A stretch of 64,000 bases of DNA from Mycoplasmatota bacterium (lineage in GTDB: Bacteria > Bacillota_I > Bacilli_A > Izemoplasmatales > Hujiaoplasmataceae): NCBI GenBank assembly GCA_018622675.1, contig CP076020.1:1426001-1490000 (forward strand), given 5' to 3'. The notes below the pieces were generated by a model, which was not told the origin of the DNA, searched no databases, and saw only the letters and a list, made by a program, of their open reading frames with translations. The translations under genes and the position numbers were made by a program. Position 1 is the stretch's first letter; the number at the start of each line of letters is the position of its first letter. Below are positions 24,622-34,776 of this stretch, piece by piece.

Positions 24622-26568
24622 CTATTCTCTTAAGTAATCTTTTATTATTTTATCTGCAGTAAATCCGAAATATTCAATCACTTCTTCACCTTTACCGCTT
24701 CGTCCAAACTCATCGATACCATAAACTTTATTGGCAAATCGATACCATGATAATGAAGAACCCATTTCAATAGCAATTTTATTTTTACATTTGTTTGGTA
24801 AAATTCGTTCTTGAATTTCTTGTGGTTGTTTTAAGAATAACTCTTGAGATGGCATTGAAACCACACGAATATAAATATTATGTTCTTTAGCTAGTCTTTC
24901 TTGTACTTCTAAAGCTAATTCTAATTCAGAACCGCTTGCAATAAAGATTGACTCATATTTATCATAATCTTTAACAATATAAGCACCCATTTTAAAGTGA
25001 TCATAATCAACTTTATTTTTAGTTGTAATATTTTGTCTAGTTAAGGCAATGACAGTTGGATTTCTTTTTGCTTCTAAAGCGAATCTAAGAGCGTGTTCTA
25101 CTTCATAAGCATTTCCTGGTCTAATCACTGTCGTATTAGGTGTCGCTCTAAACATAGTTAATTGTTCAATTGGCTCATGTGTTGGCCCATCTTCACCTAC
25201 ACCCACTGAATCATGAGTGAAAATAAATATTGATGGTACTTGCATCAATGCAGCTATACGCATAGCTGGTTTCATATAATCAGAGAATATAAAGAATCCA
25301 CCACTAAATGCTTTTAAACCATGTAAAGTCATACCATTAACAACACCAGCCATAGCATGTTCTCTAACACCAAAGTTTACATTTCTACCTGTTCTATGGT
25401 CAACATCAAAGTCTCCATCAATACCTTTAGCTTTTGTTGAAGCTGTTAAATCCGCAGATCCACCAACCATATGTGGAATATGTTCACTAACCTTTGTTAT
25501 TAATTTTCCCATTGTAGAACGAGTTGCTTCATTCATTCCTATTTTTGCAACATTTAAAACTTCATTAAAATCAACAGATAATTTTCCATCTACAACTTCC
25601 ATAAATTTCTTATATAAATCTATGTCTTTTTCTTTTACTTTTTCTAAAGTTTTTACCCAGGCTTTATAAGCTGATTTTCCTCTTGCACCAAATGTATTAG
25701 CAAAATCTTCATATGCTTCTTCATAAACTTCAAACATGGCTTTGTCATAACCAGCAGCTTTTTTCATCTCATTGGTTTCTTCTACACCAATTGGTTTACC
25801 ATGACTTTCAGAAGTACCTGCTGAAGACGCCCCTTCACCAATAATAGTTTTAACTTCTATAAATGAAGGTTTATCTGATTTTTTCGCTTTATCAATGGCT
25901 TGGTTGATAGCATCAAAATCATTAGGGTCTCTAATAATTTGATAATCCCAATTCATTGATTTTACTTTTTCTTCTATATCATCACTATGTGCATTGCTCA
26001 CTGGTCCATCTAATTGAATATCATTTGAATCAAATAGAAGAATGAGTTTATTTAATTTGAAACGACCAGCAATTGCCATTGATTCTAAGGCAATACCTTC
26101 TTGTAAATCTCCATCTCCACATAATGCATAAGTAAAGTGATTAACAAGTTCAAAATCCTTTGTATTAAACTTAGCTGATAAATAACTTTCTGCTAATGCA
26201 TTACCTACAGCCATTGAGATACCTTGTCCAAGTGGACCAGTTGTCGAATCAACGCCTGGCGCCTCTCTATATTCAGGGTGTCCAGGTGTGATTGAATTTA
26301 GTTGTCTAAAGTCTTTAATATCATCCATTGTGATATTGTATCCTGCTAAATGTAATGTAGAGTATAATAATGCACTCCCGTGACCAGCAGATAAAATAAA
26401 TCTATCTCTGTTAAACCACATAGCTTGGTCTGGATTAGCATTCATATGTTGAGTATATAAATTATAAACTGTGTTTGCAGCTCCTAGTACTATTCCAGGA
26501 TGGCCACTGTTAGCTTGATTAATCATATCAAGCCCTAAAAATTTCATTGATTGAATTGTTTTTTCCAT
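24622..26568 (-). CDS. tkt: Transketolase
   Basis: This TPP-dependent enzyme of the non-oxidative pentose phosphate pathway moves two-carbon units between sugar phosphates. The 648 residues include the TPP motif GDGDLQEGIALE...N, a pyrimidine-binding domain with FTHDSVGVGEDGPTHEPIEQL, the substrate histidine in NSGHPG and a C-terminal domain. It is the first gene of the tkt-tatD-ychF-pncC unit. Confidence 0.96.
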   Translation of the reverse strand: MEKTIQSMKFLGLDMINQANSGHPGIVLGAANTVYNLYTQHMNANPDQAMWFNRDRFILSAGHGSALLYSTLHLAGYNITMDDIKDFRQLNSITPGHPEYREAPGVDSTTGPLGQGISMAVGNALAESYLSAKFNTKDFELVNHFTYALCGDGDLQEGIALESMAIAGRFKLNKLILLFDSNDIQLDGPVSNAHSDDIEEKVKSMNWDYQIIRDPNDFDAINQAIDKAKKSDKPSFIEVKTIIGEGASSAGTSESHGKPIGVEETNEMKKAAGYDKAMFEVYEEAYEDFANTFGARGKSAYKAWVKTLEKVKEKDIDLYKKFMEVVDGKLSVDFNEVLNVAKIGMNEATRSTMGKLITKVSEHIPHMVGGSADLTASTKAKGIDGDFDVDHRTGRNVNFGVREHAMAGVVNGMTLHGLKAFSGGFFIFSDYMKPAMRIAALMQVPSIFIFTHDSVGVGEDGPTHEPIEQLTMFRATPNTTVIRPGNAYEVEHALRFALEAKRNPTVIALTRQNITTKNKVDYDHFKMGAYIVKDYDKYESIFIASGSELELALEVQERLAKEHNIYIRVVSMPSQELFLKQPQEIQERILPNKCKNKIAIEMGSSLSWYRFANKVYGIDEFGRSGKGEEVIEYFGFTADKIIKDYLRE

Positions 26569-26612
26569 AATACACCTCTATCTTATTTTTTCTTCATAAA
26601 ATTTCACATATT

Positions 26613-26641
26613 ATTATACCATAGTTCATATATTATCGAAA
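26613..26641 (-). promoter_or_regulatory. Extended -10 promoter of tkt operon
   Basis: TGG-TATAAT on the minus strand (TATAAT at 26613-26618) lies 45 nt before the tkt ATG. The -35 candidate at 26636-26641 (TTTCGA) is poor, so the extended -10 carries the call. Confidence 0.5.
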
Positions 26642-26671
26642 GAAAAGACAAGCCCAATTTAGACAAAAGAT

Positions 26672-26700
26672 AAAAAAAACACCCTTCGAAAAGGGTGTTT
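26672..26700 (-). terminator. Rho-independent terminator of the str operon (after tuf)
   Basis: A perfect 10-bp stem AAACACCCTT / AAGGGTGTTT (26677-26686, 26691-26700) with a CGAA loop is followed on the minus strand by a run of T. Confidence 0.92.
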
Positions 26701-26714
26701 ATAAGTTTTGAAAA

Positions 26715-27899
26715 TTATTCGATGATAGATACAACTGATCCAGCACCAACTGTACGTCCACCTTCACGGATTGAGAACTTAGTTCCTTGTTCTAGAGCAA
26801 TCGCATGAATTAATTCAACTTCCATTTCAATGTTATCTCCAGGCATAACCATTTCTACGCCTTCAGGTAATGTAATAACACCTGTGATATCTGTTGTACG
26901 GAAATAGAATTGAGGTCTATAGTTTGAGAAGAATGGCGTATGACGTCCACCTTCATCATGACTCAATACATATACTTGAGCAGTAAATTTAGTATGAGGA
27001 GTCACTGAACCAGGTTTAGCAATAACTTGTCCACGTTCAACTTCTTCTCTTGAAATACCACGTAATAATAATCCTACGTTATCTCCAGCTTGCGCATAGT
27101 CAAGGATTTTACGGAACATTTCAACACCAGTAACAACTGCAGCTTTTGTTGGTTTGATACCAATAATTTCGATTTTATCATTCGTTTTGATAGATCCTCT
27201 ATCAACTCTACCTGTAACAACTGTTCCACGTCCAGTAATAGTGAAAACATCTTCAACTGGCATTAAGAATGGTTTGTCAGTTTCTCTTTCAGGTTCTGGA
27301 ATGTAATCATCAACAGCAGCCATTAAGTCTAAGATTTTTTGTTCATATTTTTCGTCGCCTTCAAGTGCTTTTAAGGCAGATCCAACGATGATTGGAGTTT
27401 CGTCACCAGGGAATCCATATTCATCTAGTAATTCACGAACTTCCATTTCTACTAATTCGATTAATTCTGGGTCATCAACCATATCTTCTTTGTTTAAGAA
27501 AACAACCATTTTTGGAACCCCAACTTGACCAGCTAACAAGATATGTTCTCTAGTTTGTGGCATTGCTCCATCAGCTGCAGAAACAACTAAGATAGCACCA
27601 TCCATTTGTGCAGCACCAGTAATCATGTTTTTAACATAGTCAGCATGTCCTGGGCAGTCAACGTGTGCATAGTGACGTGTGTCTGTTTGATACTCAATAT
27701 GAGCAGTGTTAATAGTTATCCCTCTTGCTCTTTCTTCTGGAGCAGAGTCAATTGATGCATAGTCTCTCATTTCTGTGAAACCAGCTCTTGCTAATACAGT
27801 TGTAATAGCAGCAGTTAAAGTAGTTTTACCATGGTCAACGTGACCAATAGTACCAATATTAATATGTGGTTTAGTACGTTCGAATTTAGCTTTAGCCAT
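26715..27899 (-). CDS. tuf: Elongation factor Tu
   Basis: The 394-residue EF-Tu has G1 [14 protein letters not shown], the switch II region [13 protein letters not shown]4 NKEDMVD, and domains II and III ending in [11 protein letters not shown]. It delivers aminoacyl-tRNA to the ribosome. It is the last gene of rpsL-rpsG-fusA-tuf. A 109-bp gap to fusA holds a possible extra promoter. Confidence 0.98.
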   Translation of the reverse strand: MAKAKFERTKPHINIGTIGHVDHGKTTLTAAITTVLARAGFTEMRDYASIDSAPEERARGITINTAHIEYQTDTRHYAHVDCPGHADYVKNMITGAAQMDGAILVVSAADGAMPQTREHILLAGQVGVPKMVVFLNKEDMVDDPELIELVEMEVRELLDEYGFPGDETPIIVGSALKALEGDEKYEQKILDLMAAVDDYIPEPERETDKPFLMPVEDVFTITGRGTVVTGRVDRGSIKTNDKIEIIGIKPTKAAVVTGVEMFRKILDYAQAGDNVGLLLRGISREEVERGQVIAKPGSVTPHTKFTAQVYVLSHDEGGRHTPFFSNYRPQFYFRTTDITGVITLPEGVEMVMPGDNIEMEVELIHAIALEQGTKFSIREGGRTVGAGSVVSIIE

Positions 27900-27961
27900 T
27901 TTTTAATTTCTCCTTTTTTTTAATTTATTTGTTTTCATAATGAATTGATTTCATTATTTAT

Positions 27962-27988
27962 TTTATAACATTATCTTAAATATTGCAA
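27962..27988 (-). promoter_or_regulatory. Possible internal promoter of tuf
   Basis: TGT-TATAAA (TATAAA at 27962-27967) forms an extended -10. TTGCAA at 27983-27988 is a -35 candidate, but the spacer is only 15 nt. Extra tuf expression from an internal promoter would be sensible for so abundant a protein. Confidence 0.35.
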
Positions 27989-28008
27989 TTAATAAATGAA
28001 TATGAGGA

Positions 28009-30078
28009 TTATTCCTCGTTATTTTTCATAATTTGTTCAGCAATACTTTTTGGAACTTTGTCATAATGCGAGAATTGCATTGTGTGTGTTGCGCGTCCTT
28101 GAGTGTTCGAACGAAGCGATGTCGCATATCCAAACATTTCAGACAATGGAACTTTAGAAGAAACTTTTTGTGCATTACCTTGCACTTCTTGTCCTTCAAT
28201 TCTTCCTCTTCTTGAAGTTATATCTCCAATAACATTACCAATATAATCATCTGGAGTGACAACATCAACACTCATGATTGGTTCTAATAATGCTGGAGCT
28301 CCAAGTTGTTTAGTTTGTTTTAAAGCCATTGAAGCAGCGACTTTAAATGCCATTTCAGATGAGTCAACTTCATGATATGATCCATCATAAAGCGTTGCCT
28401 TGATGTCTAACATAGGATATCCTGCTAATACACCACCAGCTAGTGATTCTTGAATACCTTGATCAATAACTTTAATGTATTCTCTCGGTACCGTTCCACC
28501 TACAACTTTATCAATAAACTCATAACCTTTACCTGGGTTTGGTTCAAACAAGACTTTAACATGTCCATATTGTCCACGTCCACCTGATTGTCTAACAAAT
28601 TTAGCATCTGTGTCAGCTGTTTGTGTAATGGTTTCACGATAAGATACTTGTGGATTACCAACGCTTGCGTCTACTTTGAATTCACGTTTCATTCTATCAA
28701 CGATAATTTCTAAGTGAAGCTCGCCCATACCAGAAATAATGGTTTGCCCAGTTTCATGGTCTGTATAAGTTCTAAAAGTTGGATCTTCTTCAGATAGTTT
28801 TTGAAGTGCAACACCCATTTTACTTTGATCTTTTGATGTTTTTGGTTCAATCGCTACTGAAATAACAGGTTCAGGGAAGTTCATAGATTCAAGAACAACA
28901 TGTGTGTTTAATCCACAAAGTGTATCACCTGTGATTGTATCTTTCAATCCAACCGCAGCAGCAATATCTCCTGAATAAACTTGATCAACTTCTTCTCTTG
29001 AATTCGCATGAATTTTTAAGATACGTCCAAGTCTTTCTTTTTTACCTTTTGAAGCATTATAAATATATGAACCTTTATTTACAACTCCAGAATAAACTCT
29101 AAAGAATGTAATACGACCTACGAATGGGTCTGTCATCACTTTAAATGCTAAGGCAACAAAGTCTTCCTCATCAGTTTGTGGTACTTTAATTTCGTCACCA
29201 TCTTTATTGAAGCCTCTAATATTAGCAACTTCAGTTGGTGATGGTAAGTAATCAATGACTGCATCAATCATAAATTTAACACCTTTATTTTTAAATGCAG
29301 TACCACACATTACAGGGAAGAATTTAACAGATAGCGTTGCTTTTCTTAAAGCTGCTTTAACTTGTTCTACAGTAATTTCTTCGCCTTCTAAGAAATTCAT
29401 CATTAATTCTTCATCAAAATCTGATAAAGCCTCTAATAATCTTGATCTTCTTTCTTCTGCTTCTTCAACTAGATGTGATGGGATGTCGATTTCTTTATAA
29501 TTTTCATCTATTTCTCCATCAAAATCATAAGCTTTCATTTCAACTAAATCAATAATTCCACTGAATTGATCTTCTGCACCAATAGGCCATTGGATTGCTT
29601 CTGCATTTTCTCCAAGTCTATCTTGAATTGACTTAACTGCAGCAGCAAAATCTGCACCAATTTTATCCATTTTATTTGCAAAAACAATTCTTGGAACTTT
29701 ATATTCATTCGCCTGACGCCAAACAGTCTCTGTTTGTGGTTCGACACCGGCTTGAGCATCTAATACCGCTACAGCACCGTCTAATACACGTAAAGACCTT
29801 GATACTTCTACTGTAAAGTCCACATGACCTGGGGTATCGATAATATTGATTCTATGATTTTTCCAGAAAGCCGTCGTTGCTGCAGCAGTAATAGTAATTC
29901 CGCGTTCTTGTTCCTGTTCCATCCAGTCCATTTGTGAAGCACCATCATGTGTCTCACCCATTTTATGGATTTTACCAGTGTGATATAAAACGCGTTCAGT
30001 TGTTGTCGTTTTACCAGCATCAATATGTGCCATGATACCGATATTACGTGTCTTTTCTAAACTATATTCACGTGCCAT
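28009..30078 (-). CDS. fusA: Elongation factor G
   Basis: The 689-residue translocase GTPase has G1 [16 protein letters not shown]3 [21 protein letters not shown]4 NKMDKIGAD, then domains II-V. It is encoded 24 bp after rpsG in the str operon. Confidence 0.98.
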   Translation of the reverse strand: MAREYSLEKTRNIGIMAHIDAGKTTTTERVLYHTGKIHKMGETHDGASQMDWMEQEQERGITITAAATTAFWKNHRINIIDTPGHVDFTVEVSRSLRVLDGAVAVLDAQAGVEPQTETVWRQANEYKVPRIVFANKMDKIGADFAAAVKSIQDRLGENAEAIQWPIGAEDQFSGIIDLVEMKAYDFDGEIDENYKEIDIPSHLVEEAEERRSRLLEALSDFDEELMMNFLEGEEITVEQVKAALRKATLSVKFFPVMCGTAFKNKGVKFMIDAVIDYLPSPTEVANIRGFNKDGDEIKVPQTDEEDFVALAFKVMTDPFVGRITFFRVYSGVVNKGSYIYNASKGKKERLGRILKIHANSREEVDQVYSGDIAAAVGLKDTITGDTLCGLNTHVVLESMNFPEPVISVAIEPKTSKDQSKMGVALQKLSEEDPTFRTYTDHETGQTIISGMGELHLEIIVDRMKREFKVDASVGNPQVSYRETITQTADTDAKFVRQSGGRGQYGHVKVLFEPNPGKGYEFIDKVVGGTVPREYIKVIDQGIQESLAGGVLAGYPMLDIKATLYDGSYHEVDSSEMAFKVAASMALKQTKQLGAPALLEPIMSVDVVTPDDYIGNVIGDITSRRGRIEGQEVQGNAQKVSSKVPLSEMFGYATSLRSNTQGRATHTMQFSHYDKVPKSIAEQIMKNNEE

Positions 30079-30102
30079 AACTTGTGTTTCCTTTCCTAAA
30101 AA

Positions 30103-30573
30103 TTAAAATCTATAATGAGCGAAAGCTTTATTAGCTTCAGCCATTCTATGCATATCTTCTCTCTTTTTAACAGATGCGCCTGTATTATTTGATGCATCCA
30201 TAATTTCTTTTGCTAATCTTTCTTCCATTGTTCTCTCATTTCTTGAACGAGAGTATTGTACTAACCATCTAAGACCTAAAGTTGTTCTTCTATCCGCTCT
30301 AACTTCACTCGGTACTTGATAGTTCTGTCCACCGATTCTACGGCTTCTAACTTCTAAAACAGGCATAATGTTATTTAACGCTTCGTTAAATACTTCCATC
30401 GGCTCTTTACCTGTTGCTTCTTGAATACGATTAAATGCGTTATAAAGAATTGATTGAGCTGTTGTTTTCTTACCATCTAACATAATGTTATTGATAAGTT
30501 TAGTCACCAATTTAGAATTATAAATAGGATCTGCTAATACATCTCTTTTCGATATTTTTCCTTTACGAGGCAT
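30103..30573 (-). CDS. rpsG: 30S ribosomal protein S7
   Basis: The 156-residue protein has the S7 signature [22 protein letters not shown] and the [12 protein letters not shown] loop. It nucleates assembly of the 30S head. It follows rpsL by 48 bp, with a good ribosome site. Confidence 0.98.
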   Translation of the reverse strand: MPRKGKISKRDVLADPIYNSKLVTKLINNIMLDGKKTTAQSILYNAFNRIQEATGKEPMEVFNEALNNIMPVLEVRSRRIGGQNYQVPSEVRADRRTTLGLRWLVQYSRSRNERTMEERLAKEIMDASNNTGASVKKREDMHRMAEANKAFAHYRF

Positions 30574-30621
30574 GATTCGATTCCTCCTTTCAAATTCTTC
30601 TTATCATTTTCTATTGTTTAA

Positions 30622-31032
30622 TTATTTTGATTTTTTCGTTCCGTACTTAGAACGTCCTTGTTTTCTTCCTTCAACTGCAGTTGTATCCAATGTACCACGA
30701 ATAACATGATATCTAACACCAGGTAAGTCTTTAACACGACCTCCTCTGATTAATACAACACTATGCTCTTGTAAAGAATGTCCAATACCAGGAATATAAG
30801 CATTAACTTCTCCACCATTTGATAAACGTACACGAGCGTATTTTCTTAAAGCTGAGTTAGGTTTCTTAGGTGTCATTGTTGCAACCCTAACACATACACC
30901 ACGTTTTTGAGGGCTTGAAGCTTCTGTATAAGTTTTTTTCAAACTATTGAACCCAATGTTTAACTGTGGAGACTTTGATTTCTTAGTTTTACTCTTACGT
31001 CCTTTTTTGATTAACTGATTAATAGTAGGCAT
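30622..31032 (-). CDS. rpsL: 30S ribosomal protein S12
   Basis: The 136-residue protein has the decoding-centre loops [15 protein letters not shown] and [13 protein letters not shown]. Both lysines whose change gives streptomycin resistance are wild type. AAGGAGG lies 7 nt before the ATG. First gene of the str operon, with a consensus promoter and a structured leader of about 97 nt. Confidence 0.98.
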   Translation of the reverse strand: MPTINQLIKKGRKSKTKKSKSPQLNIGFNSLKKTYTEASSPQKRGVCVRVATMTPKKPNSALRKYARVRLSNGGEVNAYIPGIGHSLQEHSVVLIRGGRVKDLPGVRYHVIRGTLDTTAVEGRKQGRSKYGTKKSK

Positions 31033-31129
31033 TTATTTTCCTCCTTCCTACCCACACACCCGGGAGGTGCGCTTGCGTCATTTTTATAAGGCTGCTAAAG
31101 CAACCCGTCAATTAAATATATTTTAAAGC
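31033..31129 (-). promoter_or_regulatory. Structured 5' leader of rpsL
   Basis: In the RNA, GCGCACC/GGUGUGU can form a stem with a UCCCG loop (31054-31072). A second stem GGUUGC/GCAGCC lies further upstream. CCUCC (31063-31067) inside the first hairpin is complementary to GGAGG of the rpsL ribosome site (31040-31044), so two exclusive folds are possible, one hiding the ribosome site. A control role is inferred only. Confidence 0.4.
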
Positions 31130-31135
31130 GTTATT

Positions 31136-31164
31136 ATTATACACCACTCATACAGGTGTGTCAA
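31136..31164 (-). promoter_or_regulatory. Perfect-consensus promoter of the str operon
   Basis: On the minus strand TTGACA (31159-31164), 17 nt and TATAAT (31136-31141) are present. The spacer contains an ACACC/GGTGT inverted repeat. Confidence 0.88.
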
Positions 31165-31215
31165 GTTATAATATACGCCAATTTAATAACCTATAATATT
31201 ATACACGAACTATAT

Positions 31216-31245
31216 AAAAAATCAAGGAAAAAATCCTTGATTTTT
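31216..31245 (-). terminator. Rho-independent terminator of the McrB-like gene
   Basis: A perfect 12-bp stem AAAAATCAAGGA / TCCTTGATTTTT (31217-31228, 31234-31245) with a 5-nt A loop lies 14 bp after the stop codon, with T-rich sequence on the exit side. Confidence 0.85.
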
Positions 31246-31259
31246 AAATTTTTTTTATG

Positions 31260-32468
31260 TCATTTTCTAATCGCTTTGTATGAGATAGGTTTTAACTCAA
31301 AATTATCTTTAATTGAGCCTTTAATCTTGTAAAATTTTCGATTTTCAGCATTAACTTCTATTACTCTATATACCCAGTATTGTTTTTTATATTTTTCTGA
31401 AGTCATAATTTCGTTTTCGCTAAAATATAAAATTGGGTCTTCCTTGGAATTAGTAGATTTGACTTCTATATATCTTGGAACTTCATTACCTTTCTCGTCT
31501 AAATCAAATGATAAAATATCATAACCAAATGAATCAGAAGAAGTTGAAACATGTTTTACTTTCTTTGCAAGATCTGGTCTGTTCAATTTAATCAATCTAT
31601 CTTTTTCAAATTGAACAACAGTTTTTTCACCTAAATATCCTATTTGCATGTCTTTTATTGATTTTTTTAAAAAGTCAGTCTTTCTGATTATTGTTGAAGA
31701 CTTTTTAACGAGGCTTGGCTTTTCATAATTATCAGCATCAACCTCTTCAATAGTAAATTCTTTAATGGATGCTTTATCAATATCGGCTTCCTTTAACATT
31801 TCTTTATGCATCTTATCATCAAAGTAATCATCTTTATATATCGGAAGCCATTTTTCCTCAACAATATTCTTTATGAAATCATCATAACCCTCGTATTGAA
31901 ACTGTAAATATAAATCGTTATATATCTCTTTCATTCTCATTAAATCTAATTCTAATTCTGTCTCTGAGAAATCACTTAACAAATATAGCTTGGAAATAAT
32001 TGTTGAATTTTCATAACCAAAACCTAATTTATCTTTATTTTTATCATTAATTCTTAGATCAATTTTTCTATCAGTGAAATAATCAGAATTTAGCATGTCT
32101 TTTATAATAGCACCAGAATAATTCATAACATTATATTTATTTGAATGATAGTTTTTATCAAAATAAGTCACACCTTGCGTTAAAGTCAAGTAAAAACCGG
32201 TCATATCTTTTCTAAACAAAAACCCGATATATATCCCCTTTTGTGCTGAAGAGGTAATATCTTTATTAAAAATACATATCCATGGAAAAGAAGTTCTATT
32301 ACCCTGTCCAACAGAACCTGTAACTAAAAAACCATTATCATTAATGATTTTATTTATCTTATTAGGCAGCTCTTTAACAATAACTTGATAATACCTTTTT
32401 GTTTTATCAACCTTCTTGTCGTTGATTTCCAAATAATTATTCAATATGTAATTGAACATTTGTACCAC
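31260..32468 (-). CDS. McrB N-terminal-like (DUF3578) plus NOV_C (DUF3883) protein, putative modification-dependent nuclease
   Basis: Two domains can be seen in 402 residues. Residues about 1-185 resemble MrcB_N/DUF3578, with GQGNRTSFPWICIF, ITSSAQKGIYI and LTLTQGVTYF; this family is the DNA-recognition part of type IV restriction proteins. Residues about 270-375 resemble DUF3883 (NO VEIN C-terminal), with GYLGE (E281), GYD (D317) and IEVKS (E335, K337), a PD-(D/E)xK-like layout. No McrB GTPase domain is present. I infer a single-chain protein that recognises modified or foreign DNA and cuts it. The start is GTG 32466-32468, with GGGGGAG at good spacing; an ATG three codons later is the alternative. 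It lies 21 bp after mutT and may be co-transcribed. Nuclease activity is unproven. Confidence 0.75.
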   Translation of the reverse strand: MVQMFNYILNNYLEINDKKVDKTKRYYQVIVKELPNKINKIINDNGFLVTGSVGQGNRTSFPWICIFNKDITSSAQKGIYIGFLFRKDMTGFYLTLTQGVTYFDKNYHSNKYNVMNYSGAIIKDMLNSDYFTDRKIDLRINDKNKDKLGFGYENSTIISKLYLLSDFSETELELDLMRMKEIYNDLYLQFQYEGYDDFIKNIVEEKWLPIYKDDYFDDKMHKEMLKEADIDKASIKEFTIEEVDADNYEKPSLVKKSSTIIRKTDFLKKSIKDMQIGYLGEKTVVQFEKDRLIKLNRPDLAKKVKHVSTSSDSFGYDILSFDLDEKGNEVPRYIEVKSTNSKEDPILYFSENEIMTSEKYKKQYWVYRVIEVNAENRKFYKIKGSIKDNFELKPISYKAIRK

Positions 32469-32489
32469 AACTATCTCCCCCAGATAATT

Positions 32490-32879
32490 TTATTTTTTTA
32501 ATATTTTATGAACAATTGGCAAGTCCGCTTCTGCCCAATCTAAATTCATTAATTCTGATGGGCTCACCCATTTTATACTATTATGTTCCACTAAAGTAAA
32601 TGTTTCTTCTTCCATTTCACACAAATATGCATGCATGATTAACCTAAAATCAGGATAAGTATGATCCACAGTAAAGTAAAACTCTTTAACCGAAATATTT
32701 AACTCTAATTCTTCTTGTATCTCTCTTCTTAATGCATCCTCAGGTGTTTCATTATCTTCGATTTTTCCACCAGGAAATTCCCATTTAAGAGATAAATATC
32801 TTCCATCATTAGGTCTTTGTGCACATAAAAATTTATGATCTTTTTTTATAATTGCCGCTACAACTTCAATTGTTTTCAT
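32490..32879 (-). CDS. mutT: NUDIX hydrolase, MutT-like (8-oxo-dGTP diphosphatase)
   Basis: The 129-residue protein has a Nudix box starting GKIEDNE and ending REIQEELEL (about 38-60); the box glycine near its end is replaced by glutamate. The FPGGK and CAQRP context is that of MutT-type enzymes that cleanse oxidised nucleotides, but other substrates are possible. It lies upstream of the McrB-like gene and downstream of the pcm remnant terminator. Confidence 0.8.
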   Translation of the reverse strand: MKTIEVVAAIIKKDHKFLCAQRPNDGRYLSLKWEFPGGKIEDNETPEDALRREIQEELELNISVKEFYFTVDHTYPDFRLIMHAYLCEMEEETFTLVEHNSIKWVSPSELMNLDWAEADLPIVHKILKK

Positions 32880-32934
32880 ATTTTAATATCCTCCGAGTAT
32901 AATCTTCTTTACCATTCTACCATTTTTCTCCAAT

Positions 32935-32963
32935 TAAAAAAACAACACAATAGTATTTGTGTT
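32935..32963 (-). terminator. Rho-independent terminator after the pcm remnant
   Basis: A stem AACACAA / TTGTGTT (32944-32950, 32957-32963) with a 6-nt loop is followed on the minus strand by GTTTTTTTAA. Confidence 0.75.
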
Positions 32964-33602
32964 ATTTTTTTATCATTGGTACAAATCGGACCGGTTGTAA
33001 CTTTATTTTTTCAACATGATGATTCTCTTTTTTTATAAGATATAATCTTTGATAAAATTCTGGACCCATGGGTATCATCATTTTTCCATTCTTTGATAAT
33101 TGTTGAATAAGATGATTCGGGATGTATCTTGATGCTGCTGCCACAATAATTTTATCAAAGGATGCGTGATCGACCCATCCATTATATCCATTATGATTGC
33201 CATAATAGATATTCCTATACTTTAATCCCGTTTAAATATTCTTTGCTATATTCTGCAATGCTTGAACAATCTCTAGTGTATAAACTGTTTTGCCAGTTCA
33301 GTTAAAATTGCTGTATGATAACCTGAACCTGTTCCGATTTCTAATACTTTATCTGTAGGTGAAATGAGAGATTTATCAATCATATAAGCAACTACGTAAG
33401 GTTGATATATTGTCTGATTATAGCCAATTCCCATAGGATGGTCTTCATATGCATAAGCACAGTTCTTTTGATTGACAAACAAATGTCTTGGACCGTTTAA
33501 GAATACTTCTAAAAGTAGAGGATCTGTAATACTCCTTCTTTTAATTTGATATTCAACCATGTATTTTCTACTTAAAAACTCAAGATTACTAATTTCTATC
33601 AC
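32962..33602 (-). pseudogene. pcm: Broken protein-L-isoaspartate O-methyltransferase
   Basis: The intact protein would repair isoaspartyl residues in old proteins using SAM. The first part (to 33273) carries the family start region (YQIKRRSITDPLLLEVF, HPMGIGYNQTI) and SAM motif VLEIGTGSGYHTAIL. It then stops at TAG 33273-33275. One base earlier in phase the sequence continues correctly as VYTLEIVQALQNIAKNI, so one base has been lost near 33279-33285. That frame meets TAA at 33232-33234 and then continues in the same frame as LKYRNIYYGNHNGYNGW... to the normal C-terminus LQPVRFVPMIKK. Two separate lesions make true inactivation more likely than a single sequencing error. The order is unknown membrane protein gene, 10 bp, pcm. 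Confidence 0.88.
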
Positions 33603-33612
33603 CCATTTATTA

Positions 33613-34776
33613 TTAATTCTCTAGTTTTCTTTTTCTAATAAAATACACACTGACAACTAATATGATAATAATTGAAGTTGATGAAATCGAAGAGATAACA
33701 TCCAAATCTGAAAAAGATGTTTGATCAACAATACTGGTTATGATATTTTTTACGATTAAAAACAACTCTTTAAAGAACAATACAATGGCTATCATAAATA
33801 ATATCCAAGATTCAAACATTGAGTTTTTAACATTGTTTGTATTTATGATATTTTGCAAAAACTTATCGTTCTGTTTATAGTTGTTTAAAACACTTTGAAT
33901 ACCAAAACTATCTTTAATATCATTGGCTATGGTTTGAGCACCCTTATAACGATAAATATCTACTTGCCATATAGATAATGTATTAGCAAATTCATTACTA
34001 AATAATTCATATTCTTTTACATTAATTCTTTGGTTTTCTTCTAAGGCACGTGTTACTTTATTATTGGTCCGGTATATGGCAGCTAGTTGCATCACCAGGA
34101 TTTCTACAATGAATATTAAAAGACCTTGGTATTGCAGCTTATGTTCATCAACTTCTAAAACCTGATAAACCAATGAATCTGAAGCATAAATATCGCTAAA
34201 ATCGTATACAGCTAAATTTGTTTCAGATAGTTTTTGATATTTTTTTGAAATAATATTTGTTTCTACTAATTCTGAAGTAGAAGTTTCCGTAGCCATATAA
34301 TAGAGTATTTCATCTTGATTAAGCTCGGCTTGTGATAGAACTAATTTTGCTTCGCCATTTTTAGTAATACTAAAATCATTATATAAAAAATCTTTAATAT
34401 TATGATCTTTAATATAAAGTTCTTCTCTAGCAACTTGATCAATAACTTGAGATATATTGCCTTGGTAATCTCGTATAACAATAGTCACAAGCCCCAAGTA
34501 ATTCTTATGACAATAAGTTAAGAATAAATCAATATCAATTTCATCGATAGGTCCTTTTTCTATCCCCACATCAGAGTAAATGGGTAGTCTATATACACCT
34601 AAATATTTCCTGTTAAAACTTTGACTGACCCTATCCACAAGTTCACTTTTAGAAATATCAGCTAATGTATCTATATATTCTTTACTAAAACCATGGGCTG
34701 TATATGCATTGGTCATCTTGAAGATACTATCTTTATCAAGATGGCAAGGAACACATATAAATAAATCACTTTTCAT
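33613..34776 (-). CDS. Unknown protein with two C-terminal membrane helices
   Basis: I do not recognise this 387-residue protein. Residues 1-315 are mostly hydrophilic, predicted cytoplasmic, with one moderately hydrophobic segment (LLIFIVEILVMQLAAIY, about 219-235). Two strong helices close the chain (about 320-342 and 363-381), ending in RKRK, so the large part probably lies on the cytoplasmic side. Its start overlaps the GNAT-like gene by 4 bp, so the two are translated together. Its neighbour downstream is the pcm remnant. Confidence 0.6.
   Translation of the reverse strand: MKSDLFICVPCHLDKDSIFKMTNAYTAHGFSKEYIDTLADISKSELVDRVSQSFNRKYLGVYRLPIYSDVGIEKGPIDEIDIDLFLTYCHKNYLGLVTIVIRDYQGNISQVIDQVAREELYIKDHNIKDFLYNDFSITKNGEAKLVLSQAELNQDEILYYMATETSTSELVETNIISKKYQKLSETNLAVYDFSDIYASDSLVYQVLEVDEHKLQYQGLLIFIVEILVMQLAAIYRTNNKVTRALEENQRINVKEYELFSNEFANTLSIWQVDIYRYKGAQTIANDIKDSFGIQSVLNNYKQNDKFLQNIINTNNVKNSMFESWILFMIAIVLFFKELFLIVKNIITSIVDQTSFSDLDVISSISSTSIIIILVVSVYFIRKRKLEN

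Noticed and set aside
30622-31032. Streptomycin-resistance changes in S12
   Set aside because: Both key lysines (in TPKKPNS and GRVKDLPG) are wild type.
2357-32468. Possible use of UGA as tryptophan, as in Mycoplasma and Spiroplasma
   Set aside because: TGA serves as the stop of rnhB (2357-2359) and of the McrB-like gene (31260-31262), and conserved tryptophans in core proteins are encoded by TGG.
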